From contig NZ_PEIG01000006.1 of assembly GCF_002749975.1 (NCBI RefSeq), positions 186,001 to 250,000 on the forward strand: a stretch of 64,000 bases of DNA. The letters are read 5' to 3'. Shown here in pieces: positions 45,618 through 54,991 of this stretch. The notes beneath the pieces were generated by a model. The model made no database searches and had not been told where the DNA came from. It worked only from the letters and a program-made list of their open reading frames with translations. This DNA is from Gloeocapsopsis sp. IPPAS B-1203 (GTDB lineage Bacteria; Cyanobacteriota; Cyanobacteriia; Cyanobacteriales; Chroococcidiopsidaceae). The first letter of the stretch is position 1. Each line of letters opens with the position of its first letter. Position numbers and translations under genes: made by a program.

Positions 45618-46426
45618 AATTAGCCGTTATGTCGTGTATTCATGGCAATTTACCGGCATTAGATGCCGTTTTAGCTGATATTACTCAACAAAAAGCTGAA
45701 AAAATATACTGCGTGGGAGATTTAGTTGGTTATGGTCCTTATCCTAATGAAGTTGTCGAACGCATCCGCACATTAAATATTCCGACGTGTACGGGTTGCT
45801 GGGATGAAGATGTTGTAGAAGGACTCAATGCTTGTGAGTGTAGCTATCCTTCATTATTAGCCGAAAAACGCGGTATGGCTGCCCATGCGTGGACAAATCA
45901 GGAGGTGACACCAGAAACACGCAAATTTTTAGCGCAATTGCCGGACAGTTTACACGAAGGTAATCTTTGTTTCGTTCATGGTAGCCCTTATAGCGCTCAC
46001 GAATATCTTTTACCTGATATGGATGCTTTTGTCGCGATGGAACGCGTACTTGTCACAGGGGCGGATGTGCTATTCTGCGGACATACTCATGTACCTTATG
46101 TGCGATCGCTCAATCATGGACAACTGCAAATTTGCGTTACTAGTCCAAGTAGTGATTCAAAGCAATTGAGTTTTACTGCACCTTTTAAGCAGATTGTGAA
46201 TGTTGGTTCAGTAGGAGAACCACGCCACGGACGCCCAAATGCAACTTACGTTCTCTATGATACAGAGACACAACAGGTGATGCTCCGCGAAGTTTCCTAC
46301 GATTATCAAAAAACTTGTGCAGCAATTATTGAAAAAGGTTTACCGCCTATTTTTGCTTGGCGTTTAGCAAAAGGATTGGAATATGCAGAAAGGGCTGAAG
46401 ATCCGACGCATGTATGTGCGCGTTGA
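45614..46426 (+). CDS. Metallophosphoesterase-family protein with Cys at metal-ligand positions
   Basis: This is a 270-residue calcineurin-like (YfcE/Metallophos_2) fold. Expected motifs are present but altered: the usual DxHGN reads SCIHGN (Cys8, His10), GD is intact (Gly35-Asp36), the usual GNHD reads GCWDED (Cys62, Asp64), and HGSPY (His122) and CGHTHVP (His157, His159) are intact. So one Asp and one Asn ligand are replaced by Cys. The C-terminal KGLPPIFAWRLAKGLEYAER and THVCAR are unusual for YfcE and may define a subfamily. It overlaps the CobW-like gene by 4 bp and is followed after 41 bp by a degenerate paralog. Confidence 0.8.
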   Translation: MKLAVMSCIHGNLPALDAVLADITQQKAEKIYCVGDLVGYGPYPNEVVERIRTLNIPTCTGCWDEDVVEGLNACECSYPSLLAEKRGMAAHAWTNQEVTPETRKFLAQLPDSLHEGNLCFVHGSPYSAHEYLLPDMDAFVAMERVLVTGADVLFCGHTHVPYVRSLNHGQLQICVTSPSSDSKQLSFTAPFKQIVNVGSVGEPRHGRPNATYVLYDTETQQVMLREVSYDYQKTCAAIIEKGLPPIFAWRLAKGLEYAERAEDPTHVCAR

Positions 46427-46467
46427 GTAAAGGTAATGGGTAATTGGTAATTGGTTCAATTGAAGTT

Positions 46468-47184
46468 ATGGGTTACTGGGCAATTTTAAGTGGTATTGAA
46501 GGTAATTTAGCGGCTTATGAAGCTGTACTTGCGGATATTAAACAAAGGGATGTCGCAGAGATTTATATTTTAGGAGATTTAGTCGGACCACATCCAGACT
46601 GCGAAAAATTGGTACAGCGAATTCAAAATCCTCTTTCTGGAGAATTGCAACCTCAAGTATGCAAAGGATGGTGGGAGGAACAATGTCTAATTTTGCATGG
46701 TGTTGGTGCAACTGGAGATGCGAGTGAGTTAACTCAAAAATATGGTGCTGAAACTATTGAATTGTTGTGGAAATCTATTTCTCGCCAAACAGTGGAATGG
46801 CTGCGTCAGCTTGATTTTGGTTTTCACGATTCAGATTGTTTATTAGTTCATGGCAGTACTCTGGGTGTTGATGATGAATTGTCTCCCGAAACACCTGCAC
46901 CGCAAATGCTCGATCGCCTATTGCGTGGAGAGGCAAAGACTCTATTGTGTGGGCGTTCTGGATTGGCTTTTCAGTATCAAGTGCAATCAGGTTCGATGAC
47001 AGCAAGTGTAACGACGTTGGATGAGTATACATCACCGTGTGCGATCGCCGCACAACCATGCCAAGTTGTTGGGGTAGGTAATGTAGGACGATTGCCAGAA
47101 ATTGCTATTTATACCTTGTTTGAACCAACGACTAGTTCTGTATGCTTTGAAACAGTTAATTACTCAGTGGGAAAAAGCGATTAA
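46468..47184 (+). CDS. Degenerate metallophosphoesterase paralog (predicted pseudoenzyme)
   Basis: This is a 238-residue protein paralogous to the one before it but without the metal site. The DxHGN position reads SGIEGN, GNHD reads GWWEEQ, and the final GHTH reads CGRSG; only GD in ILGDLVG and His in LLVHGST remain. The fold pattern and similar length are retained without frameshift, so the protein is probably kept for a non-catalytic role, for example as a partner of the Cys-containing paralog. The ATG at 46468 is chosen because an earlier in-frame TTG lies inside a TAATGGG repeat. It is the third gene of the probable operon starting at 44868. Confidence 0.75.
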   Translation: MGYWAILSGIEGNLAAYEAVLADIKQRDVAEIYILGDLVGPHPDCEKLVQRIQNPLSGELQPQVCKGWWEEQCLILHGVGATGDASELTQKYGAETIELLWKSISRQTVEWLRQLDFGFHDSDCLLVHGSTLGVDDELSPETPAPQMLDRLLRGEAKTLLCGRSGLAFQYQVQSGSMTASVTTLDEYTSPCAIAAQPCQVVGVGNVGRLPEIAIYTLFEPTTSSVCFETVNYSVGKSD

Positions 47185-47305
47185 AGTGCTGCTCAAGCAA
47201 ATAGCCATCTATAATCAAGGCTAGTTGAGCTTTGTGTGTCATCTTCCCTTTGAAGTATTCCTTACATAAGTATTTTTCTATGACTAAGATTAACTTTAAC
47301 TTAAT

Positions 47306-47320
47306 TGAGAATTATTTTCA
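47306..47320. promoter_or_regulatory. Fur/Zur-like box before the second Crp regulator
   Basis: TGAGAATTATTTTCA is a 7-1-7 palindrome with one mismatched pair. It lies about 82 bp before the ATG at 47402, inside an AT-rich leader. It matches the boxes at 44849 and 48073 in layout. Confidence 0.55.
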
Positions 47321-47401
47321 TTTGCCTTGCATTTTTCAGCCAACAAATCTATACTCAATTCCAAGCAGTGTCCGCACTCTTTACTTTTTAATCCAAATGC
47401 T

Positions 47402-47968
47402 ATGGCTTTTGTAACTCACACCCCAACTTCGCCTGCTAATTGGAGCCAGTATACTTTTAGCCGTGGTGATAAAATTCCACTCAAACCGAACGTACTGCTA
47501 CGAATTGAGCGCGGGGCTGTACGCAGCTTAACCTGGAGTGAAGAAGGTACGACAGTAACGCTGGGCTATTGGGGTGCTGGAGATGTTGTCGGTCAACCTC
47601 TATCGAGAATTCAACCTTATCAGATTGAGTGCTTAACAAGTGTAGAGGCGACTTATATTCCGGCTGTGCAGTGGTCTCAAGTCATTGATAATATTTTACG
47701 GAACGTACAGCAAGCAGAAGAGTTACTGTGTATCGTTCGCCATGAGAGAATTCCCAATCGTTTACTACAACTTTTATCTTGGTTAGCTAGCAAGTTTGGA
47801 CGTAGCGTCGATCAAGGACAGTTGATTGATTTACGACTAACGCACCAAGAAATTGCTGAAGTTATTGGCACAACACGGGTGACTGTGACGCGAATGCTGG
47901 CTCGTTTTGAAGAAGAAGGCATTATTTATCGTCCTCGGCGTCATTTTATTTTGCTGCGTCGGGTTTAG
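47402..47968 (+). CDS. Crp/Fnr family transcriptional regulator, metal-box associated
   Basis: This is a 188-residue regulator from the ATG at 47402. An in-frame start 75 bp earlier would add 25 residues of low similarity. The effector half contains LRIERGAVRSLTWSEEGTTV and LGYWGAGDVVGQPLSRIQPY; the winged helix contains LTHQEIAEVIGTTRVTVTRML. It is a paralog of the protein at 38830-39393. No Fnr-type cysteine cluster is present. A Fur/Zur-like palindrome 82 bp upstream suggests metal control, and it sits between the phosphoesterase genes and hemB on the same strand, so it may coordinate the local response. Targets are unknown. Confidence 0.85.
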   Translation: MAFVTHTPTSPANWSQYTFSRGDKIPLKPNVLLRIERGAVRSLTWSEEGTTVTLGYWGAGDVVGQPLSRIQPYQIECLTSVEATYIPAVQWSQVIDNILRNVQQAEELLCIVRHERIPNRLLQLLSWLASKFGRSVDQGQLIDLRLTHQEIAEVIGTTRVTVTRMLARFEEEGIIYRPRRHFILLRRV

Positions 47969-48072
47969 AGTTCTCTGAGTGCAGACCAGGGCTAGACAAA
48001 GATAAATGTGTTCGTCTAGTAGTAAATTTCTTCACATTCGCATTCATGCCGCAAACCTCTTTTATAGAATAA

Positions 48073-49122
<1,050 letters not shown>

Positions 49123-49188
49123 ACATGATCCCAATCTCATAAACCAAAAAGGTCACACGTTGTCACCCAATACAAATAGTAAAGGCTT

Positions 49189-50052
49189 ATGACTACTACA
49201 GCGAAAGAAGCTACAGATAAAATTTCTGGTGTTTCGGAAACTTTAATGATTACGTTGTATGCGCGGTATATAGAATCGCAGCGCCAGGATGCAATTCTTC
49301 AGGATAATAAAGCAGCAGAAATTGTTGAGAAGATTGATTATGATTTTTCAAAGTATGCTCAAGGATGGGCATCGCAACTTGGATGTGTGATTCGTGCAGA
49401 AGTTTACGATCACCTAGTTTCACAATTTATTCAAAAGCATCCTCAAGCAACTATTATTAATTTGGGTGCAGGGCTTTGTACGCGGTTTTTTCGTGTTGAT
49501 AATGGAAAAATAACTTGGTATGAGGTAGATTTTCCTGAAGTAATTGACTTGAAACGTAAGTTGATAGAGGAAAGCGATTGCGCTACGCGCAGCGCCGGAG
49601 GCGATCGCTATCGTTTTATTGCTAGTTCTATTTTAGAAGCTACTTGGATTGAGGAGATTCAGCGCGTAGCACCAGTATTAATTATTATGGAAGGGGTATC
49701 AATGTATCTTACAGAAATAGAGATGAAAACTCTATTTCAAAACATTACTCGCGACCTTGCACCAGTCACAATTCTTATGGATGTTATTGCTAGCAAAAGG
49801 GCAAAAAATACTCAGAAGCATGATACTGTTTCTAAAACTAATGCAAAGTTTAAGTGGGGACTAGATAACTCCAAAGAATTAGAAAATTGGCAACAAGAAC
49901 TTACAGTGACGGATGAAGTTTACTATTTAACTCGCTTTGCAAATTATCCACATCGCTTACCTTGGTGGGGTAGATATTTGCGGTTCATTCTTGTTGCGGT
50001 GTTTAAAAACTTTGGGCGAGTAATTCAAGTGCAAATTACTCAATCAGCTTAA
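49189..50052 (+). CDS. Class I SAM-dependent methyltransferase (TcmP/LCMT-like)
   Basis: This is a 287-residue methyltransferase of the leucine carboxyl methyltransferase/TcmP (PPM) group. Motif I is TIINLGAGLCTRFFRVDNGK, followed by ITWYEVDFPEVIDLKRKL and the later LIIMEGVSMYLTEIEMKTLF, all typical. Its substrate is unknown; relatives methylate polyketides or protein C-termini. Between RKLIEES and YRFIASS the protein carries DCATRSAGGDR, encoded by the 35-bp dispersed repeat at 49574-49608. The insertion lies in a loop between strands and keeps the frame. It follows hemB on the same strand by 66 bp. Confidence 0.82.
   Translation: MTTTAKEATDKISGVSETLMITLYARYIESQRQDAILQDNKAAEIVEKIDYDFSKYAQGWASQLGCVIRAEVYDHLVSQFIQKHPQATIINLGAGLCTRFFRVDNGKITWYEVDFPEVIDLKRKLIEESDCATRSAGGDRYRFIASSILEATWIEEIQRVAPVLIIMEGVSMYLTEIEMKTLFQNITRDLAPVTILMDVIASKRAKNTQKHDTVSKTNAKFKWGLDNSKELENWQQELTVTDEVYYLTRFANYPHRLPWWGRYLRFILVAVFKNFGRVIQVQITQSA
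49574..49608. repeat. 35-bp HIP1-flanked dispersed repeat inside a gene, copy 2
   Basis: GCGATTGC, then 19 bp, then GCGATCGC: the same architecture as the copy at 7953-7987, with five differences in 35 bases. It is read in the same frame, giving DCATRSAGGDR in the methyltransferase. The host gene is otherwise unrelated to the first one. Confidence 0.8.
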
Positions 50053-50178
50053 CTCTTGATTAGCAAGTACATACAAGTAAACGAGGATTTTTAAAGAAAC
50101 TGTTTCTGAAGATAGACGTACTTTAAATTATTCAATAGTATATCAGTAAGTACCTACCTTTAGCGAATAGCAGTAACT

Positions 50179-50343
50179 ATGAGTCAGTTAGAACCACGAC
50201 TTGGGTTAGAAATAGAGGCGATCGCACCTCCTGTTGAGCCTGATGCTGAACCTATTCCGTCTCCTGAACCAGGTACTGAACCCGATCCTGAACCAACACC
50301 AGAAGAAGATCCGGATTTAGAGCCTGTTCCTGCTCCATCATAA
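50179..50343 (+). CDS. Small Pro/Glu/Asp-rich protein (54 residues)
   Basis: ATG at 50179 begins MSQLEPRLGLEIEAIAPPVE. The next 34 residues alternate Pro with Glu, Asp, Ser or Thr (for example PSPEPGTEPDPEPTPEED) and end VPAPS. The reading frame shows a strongly biased composition on this strand, which argues for a translated protein. It is very acidic and probably disordered. I do not recognise a family. It lies between the methyltransferase and a DoxX gene on the same strand; metal binding by its carboxylates is only a thought. No clear ribosome site is seen. Confidence 0.5.
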   Translation: MSQLEPRLGLEIEAIAPPVEPDAEPIPSPEPGTEPDPEPTPEEDPDLEPVPAPS

Positions 50344-50469
50344 ACTTGTATTTAATAAAGTATTGGTGATTAGAGCAATAACATCTATAACTTATGCCCA
50401 TTTAGCTACAAATAAATGTTTAACAAAAAAGCTAAATAAGTGCTAGTAACTGGTTAAGTAAAATATCTA

Positions 50470-50497
50470 TTACCAATTACCAATTACCAATTACCTA
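50470..50497. repeat. TTACCAA heptamer repeats
   Basis: Four consecutive TTACCAA units lie upstream of the second DoxX gene. They are the reverse-strand form of the TAATGGG-type heptamer seen at 29034 and other gaps. Confidence 0.6.
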
Positions 50498-50583
50498 AAT
50501 AGCTAAAATTTTCCCTATTTCTTCAGGCAGACGTCAGTTTTAATAAAGCTGTTCTACCGTTTGATTAGCGTTTTTGGTTGCAT

Positions 50584-51000
50584 ATGTCTTCTACGTACAA
50601 CACTCATCGCCGTAAGGAAATTCTTCGGGGTATTCTTGCTGTATCTTTAGTCATTGTTGGTCTTACACATTTTATCCGACCAGAACAATATGCACGTATT
50701 GTCCCGCCACTATTTCCGCCCTTCGCTTCGGTTTATTTGAGTGGTGTATTCGAGATTCTTGGTGGTATTGGGTTGTTGATTCCTGCGGTGAGTGTAACAG
50801 CAGCATGGTGTTTAATTGCTTTGTTTATCGGGGTGTTTCCGGCAAACATCTATATGACTTTGCATAATATTAAAGTTGAGGGAATTCCCCACAGTCAATT
50901 GCTTTATTTGGCAAGACTACCACTACAAGCTGTTTTAATTGCTTGGGCGTATTGGTATACTCGAAATCCAGAGACGCAGTTAGAAACAACAGACAAATAA
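50584..51000 (+). CDS. DoxX-family membrane protein, second copy
   Basis: This is a 138-residue protein with four membrane helices (GILAVSLVIVGLTHFIRP, the VFEILGGIGLLIP helix, CLIALFIGVFPANIYMT and QAVLIAWAYWYTR). It is a paralog of the protein at 5677-6114. A TTG two codons upstream is in frame, but ATG at 50584 is the natural start. It lies just downstream of the putative metal-response cluster and upstream of sufE. The family is tied to redox homeostasis in some bacteria, but the function here is unknown. Confidence 0.8.
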   Translation: MSSTYNTHRRKEILRGILAVSLVIVGLTHFIRPEQYARIVPPLFPPFASVYLSGVFEILGGIGLLIPAVSVTAAWCLIALFIGVFPANIYMTLHNIKVEGIPHSQLLYLARLPLQAVLIAWAYWYTRNPETQLETTDK

Positions 51001-51109
51001 TTTGAACAAATGCGATCGCTTTTGGGACAATATTGTGTGAGATTTTGCGTAGATTTTTAATTATAGTACTTGCACAATGTAATCATGGTAATGTTTATCG
51101 TTAGTGATT

Positions 51110-51541
51110 ATGACTTCTACCGCAGCACCTTTACCAAATTCACTTGCGCGTGTTGTGCAGCGTTTTCAACGACTTTCTAACCCAAAGCAGCGTTACGAGC
51201 AGTTGGTTTGGTTTGCTAAACGGCTAAAGGAATTTCCAGAAGGCGACAAAGTACCAGAAAATAAAGTTCCAGGTTGTGTTTCACAGGTGTATATCACTGC
51301 AAAGCTAGACCAAGGAAAAGTTTGGTATGAAGGCGATTCAGATTCAGCACTTGTGAAAGGATTAGTCGCTGTATTAGTTGAGGGTTTGAGTGGTTTATCA
51401 CCCGAAGAGGTTTTGCAAGTGTCTCCAGAGTTTATTAAAGATACTGGATTGAATGCGAGTCTGACACCTTCGCGCAGCAATGGATTTTACAACATCTTTC
51501 AGAAAATGAAGGAAAAAGCTTTGTTGTTGGCGAGCAAGTAA
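51110..51541 (+). CDS. sufE: SufE family sulfur-transfer protein
   Basis: SufE accepts sulfur from the cysteine desulfurase SufS and stimulates iron-sulfur cluster assembly. The acceptor Cys lies in KVPGCVSQVYI, inside the family region RYEQLVWFAKRLKEFPEG and WYEGDSDSALVKGLVAVLVE. The tail LTPSRSNGFYNIFQKMKEKA is typical. The length of about 143 residues is normal. The ATG at 51110 is preferred; a GTG two codons earlier is in frame. It is not next to sufS here. The gene ends before an inverted repeat shared with the converging RTX gene. Confidence 0.92.
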   Translation: MTSTAAPLPNSLARVVQRFQRLSNPKQRYEQLVWFAKRLKEFPEGDKVPENKVPGCVSQVYITAKLDQGKVWYEGDSDSALVKGLVAVLVEGLSGLSPEEVLQVSPEFIKDTGLNASLTPSRSNGFYNIFQKMKEKALLLASK

Positions 51542-51556
51542 ATTTTATGGGATGAT

Positions 51557-51577
51557 GGGCAGGCAAGATGCCTACCC
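51557..51577. terminator. Hairpin between convergent sufE and RTX genes
   Basis: GGGCAGGCA-aga-TGCCTACCC forms a 9-bp stem with one mismatch. It stands 16 bp after the sufE stop and 39 bp after the RTX stop. No T-run follows, so termination is likely weak or Rho-dependent. The sequence is also of a dispersed-repeat type. Confidence 0.4.
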
Positions 51578-51615
51578 TACATGGCTAAACTCTTATTGAC
51601 AATAGTTCAGATTGG

Positions 51616-54600
51616 TCAAGAAATTGATTGTGTGATATCAGTATCAACTAGTAGTGTTGCCGCACCAGCAGTAAACTGATTGTACCTGATGCCATCCAGT
51701 GTTGTTTCGTTACCACGAATCCATCCTTGTTCAGTAGATGTCACCGAGTCGCCAGCATTACCATTGACAATCAAGCGATTGGTAGTATCTGAAAGATTGA
51801 GTAAGTTTAAGCGCGTCAGGATAAGGTTGTTGTTACCTGTACCAGTCAGATCGATAAGTTCAATACTGCGAATTTGATTGCGGGGTAGAGTTGTGAAGTC
51901 AATTGTGATGCCATTAGTATCAACAGTAAGAGTATCTATACCACTACCACCATCAAGACGGCGATCGCGCACGCCAAAACTAAGAGTATCATCACCTGCA
52001 CCACCGTAGAGGACATCAACACCACGACCACCGATCAGGCGATCGTTCCCTCTGCCACCAATGAGGATGTCATCGCCATTAGTACCAATGAGAGTATCAT
52101 CGCCATCAGTACCCAGGTGGGTAACAGAGTTTGTAAAATCGCGACCAAAGATAACGTAGCTTTCTCCAGCGTAGTTTTGACCATTGGGACTAGCATTAGG
52201 TGCGCCAATAATTAAGTCATCAAAGCCATCGCCATCAATATCTCCTGCACTGCTAACAGAATCTCCTGAGAAGTCGTATGTATTAATACCATTAATGACA
52301 AAACCATTACTACCATCAAGTGTTGCTAAGTCAAAATTTGCATTAAACCCTGATGCTGTGCCAAAGATTACGTAGCTTTTTCCTGCACGAATTTGATCAT
52401 TAGAATTAGCATTAGCATCACCAATAATCAAGTCATCAAAGCCATCAGCATTGACATCTCCTGCACTACTAGCAGATCTTCTTGAGAAGTAACCAACATC
52501 AATATCATTAATGACAAAACCATTGCTACCATCGAGTGTTGCTAAGTCAAAATTTGCATCAAAATCTGATGGTTTGCCAAAGATAACGTAGCTTTGTGAA
52601 GCATACTGACCAAGAGAGGCAGCAAAAGATCTGTTAACAATTAAGTCATCGAAACCATCTCCGTTAACATCTCCTGCATTGCTAACATTCTCAGTAGCGC
52701 CGTTGATTGCAAAGCCATTGTTACCATCGAGTGTCGCCACGTTGAAACTGCCAGTAAACTCTGATGCTTTACCAAAGATAACGTAGCTTTGTGAAGTATA
52801 TTGACCATAGTCAGCAAAATATCCAGTAACAACTATGTCATCAAAGCCATCACCATTAATATCTCCTGCATTGCTGATCGCAGAACTTAATGATGAACGA
52901 CTACCGTAACTACTGCTATCAACAGGAAGAATCACAAAACTATTGCTGCCATCAAGCGCCAAGTCGAAATTTGCGCTAAACCCCGATGCTTTGCCAAGCA
53001 CAACATAGCTTACCCCAGAACCTTTACCACCAGTTTCAGCAATAATCAAGTCATCAAAGCCATCGCCATTGAGATCTCCTGCACCACTAACTGATGAACC
53101 AAAGCCATTGCCTCCATAACTACCATTAATAGCAAAGCCATTACTGCCGTTGAGTGTTGCTAAATTAATTGCACTAAACCCAGTTGGTTTACCAAAAACA
53201 ACATAACTTGCTCCTGTGTCAATGTTACCCCTTGGTGCGCCGATAATTAAGTCAGCAAAGCCATCACCGTTGACATCTCCGGCGTTGCTGACTGAGGAAC
53301 CTGAGGAGTCAAGTTCGTTGATACCATTAATAGCAAAGCCATTGCTGCCATCAAGTGTTGCTAAATCGAGATTAGCGTCAAACCCTGATGCTTTGCCAAA
53401 TACAACATAGCTTGCTCCTGTACCGAATCGACCAATGCGGTTGGCGTCATATGCACCAACAATTAAGTCATCGAAACCATCTCCGTTAACATCTCCTGCA
53501 TTGCTAACAGATCCTCCTGAACGGTCACGTGCAGCAACACCGTTAATCACAAAGCCATTGTTGCCATTGAGGGTTGAAAGGTTGAATTCATCATTTGTGA
53601 ACTTAAAATAGTTGCCGTTCAAACTTAGTGAGGAACTTCCTTGAATAATTGCAATCAATTCATCCGCTTCTCCATTAACTTTGCGGAAGATTGCAGTTCC
53701 TGCAGGTAAATTTCCTTGCCCAGAAGAAGCGCTTAAGAAATAATCAGTTCGTTTGCCGTTGAGGCGAATAAAATCATCGTTGATGTTGAAATCGGTAATT
53801 AATGCATAGTCATTAAATCCTGAAGTGGTGCTGTTGCGATCGTCGTAAAATACTGTTGTGGTATTTCCCAACATAAACGTATCTTTACCGCTACCACCAG
53901 TGAGCGTGTCTTGGTCGCCTACAGTTCCATCAGTACCGACAAGAATATCATTGCCTGCATTCCCTATTAGTAGATCATTTCTCGCCTTACCACGAAGCAC
54001 ATTACTAAATGAATTGCCAGCGATTATGTTATCGAGATTGTTTCCAATGCCGGATACATCATAAGTTTCATCGGCAATAGTTAAGTTTTCTACATTTGCA
54101 CTTAACTCATAAGAAGAGATACCAGAGTCAACAATGACAGTATCTATGCCTGAGTTAGGAGCTTCAATAATTTGTATATTAGGGTTGTAGACTACATAAG
54201 TATCGTCACCTTGACCGCCATACAAAAAGTCTTCGCCATAATATCCTCCATATAGGGTGTCATTACCTACACCACCATAGAGTGTGTTATTCCCTTCAAA
54301 GCTGCCATAGAGAATATCATTGCCTAAACCGCCATAAAGTACATTATTACCCGCATTGCCCTCGAGTACATCATCGCCTTCAAAGCTGCCATAGAGAATA
54401 TCATTGCCTAAACCGCCATAAAGTACATTATTACCCGCATTGCCCTCGAGTACATCATCGCCTAGACTCCCATAGAGAGTATCATTGCCATTACCACCTC
54501 TAAGCGTGTCCTTTCCTCTACCTCCTCTTAGAACATCATTGCCTGCTCTACCCAGAAGCAAATCATCGCCTGCAAAACCCAATATCGTATCAGCGAATTG

Positions 54601-54648
54601 TGTTCCTACAAGAGTGTCGTTGCCCGAAGTCCCTCTAATGATTGCCAT
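51616..54648 (-). CDS. Giant RTX/FG-GAP calcium-binding protein, copy 1
   Basis: This is a 1010-residue protein with no signal peptide. The N-terminal ~150 residues are RTX nonapeptides (GGxGxDxLx-type, e.g. LYGGLGNDILYG), which bind calcium and usually direct type I secretion. A linker of about 200 residues follows, then seven FG-GAP repeats, each with a motif such as SNAGDVNGDGFDDLIVG, as in the seven-bladed propeller of integrin alpha. A further RTX cluster (DTLIGTNGDDILIGGRGNDR) and a C-terminal ~120 residues (IDFTTLPRNQIRSIELIDL and onward) end the protein. It is likely a secreted adhesin or surface protein. It contains an 84-bp tandem repeat and is a tandem paralog of the next RTX gene. 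Confidence 0.85.
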   Translation of the reverse strand: MAIIRGTSGNDTLVGTQFADTILGFAGDDLLLGRAGNDVLRGGRGKDTLRGGNGNDTLYGSLGDDVLEGNAGNNVLYGGLGNDILYGSFEGDDVLEGNAGNNVLYGGLGNDILYGSFEGNNTLYGGVGNDTLYGGYYGEDFLYGGQGDDTYVVYNPNIQIIEAPNSGIDTVIVDSGISSYELSANVENLTIADETYDVSGIGNNLDNIIAGNSFSNVLRGKARNDLLIGNAGNDILVGTDGTVGDQDTLTGGSGKDTFMLGNTTTVFYDDRNSTTSGFNDYALITDFNINDDFIRLNGKRTDYFLSASSGQGNLPAGTAIFRKVNGEADELIAIIQGSSSLSLNGNYFKFTNDEFNLSTLNGNNGFVINGVAARDRSGGSVSNAGDVNGDGFDDLIVGAYDANRIGRFGTGASYVVFGKASGFDANLDLATLDGSNGFAINGINELDSSGSSVSNAGDVNGDGFADLIIGAPRGNIDTGASYVVFGKPTGFSAINLATLNGSNGFAINGSYGGNGFGSSVSGAGDLNGDGFDDLIIAETGGKGSGVSYVVLGKASGFSANFDLALDGSNSFVILPVDSSSYGSRSSLSSAISNAGDINGDGFDDIVVTGYFADYGQYTSQSYVIFGKASEFTGSFNVATLDGNNGFAINGATENVSNAGDVNGDGFDDLIVNRSFAASLGQYASQSYVIFGKPSDFDANFDLATLDGSNGFVINDIDVGYFSRRSASSAGDVNADGFDDLIIGDANANSNDQIRAGKSYVIFGTASGFNANFDLATLDGSNGFVINGINTYDFSGDSVSSAGDIDGDGFDDLIIGAPNASPNGQNYAGESYVIFGRDFTNSVTHLGTDGDDTLIGTNGDDILIGGRGNDRLIGGRGVDVLYGGAGDDTLSFGVRDRRLDGGSGIDTLTVDTNGITIDFTTLPRNQIRSIELIDLTGTGNNNLILTRLNLLNLSDTTNRLIVNGNAGDSVTSTEQGWIRGNETTLDGIRYNQFTAGAATLLVDTDITQSIS
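54293..54460. repeat. Exact 84-bp tandem duplication within RTX copy 1
   Basis: A unit beginning CCTTCAAAGCTGCCATAGAG occurs twice in a row with a period of 84 bp (28 codons). The two copies look identical by eye and encode two successive blocks ending VLYGGLGNDILYGSFEG. It is a recent expansion of the calcium-binding segment and absent from RTX copy 2. Confidence 0.8.
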
Positions 54649-54991
54649 AAATTGTGTGCCTGTGATAATAAATAAAAAAAACAGATTAAACGGTCATAAT
54701 TTTTGACAGCAAAAACCTACTATTTCCCCAGAACTGATGTTAGGAAATAGCAGCAATTACAAAGTTAAATTGAGAATATTTTTCCTCAAGACTGATAATT
54801 TGAGATTAATTGAAAAGTCAAGTTCAAACTATGAATTTTTGGTAAAGACATCAGGCAAAAACACGCCTAAATTAAAGTTCTGGTAAATTCTTATTAAGTA
54901 TAAGTGTATAAAAAAAGAAGATGGTAATACAAAACCTAGTAAAATTACACATCTTCTGGCAAGAAGTATTAAGTACTCAGTTACATTTCAA

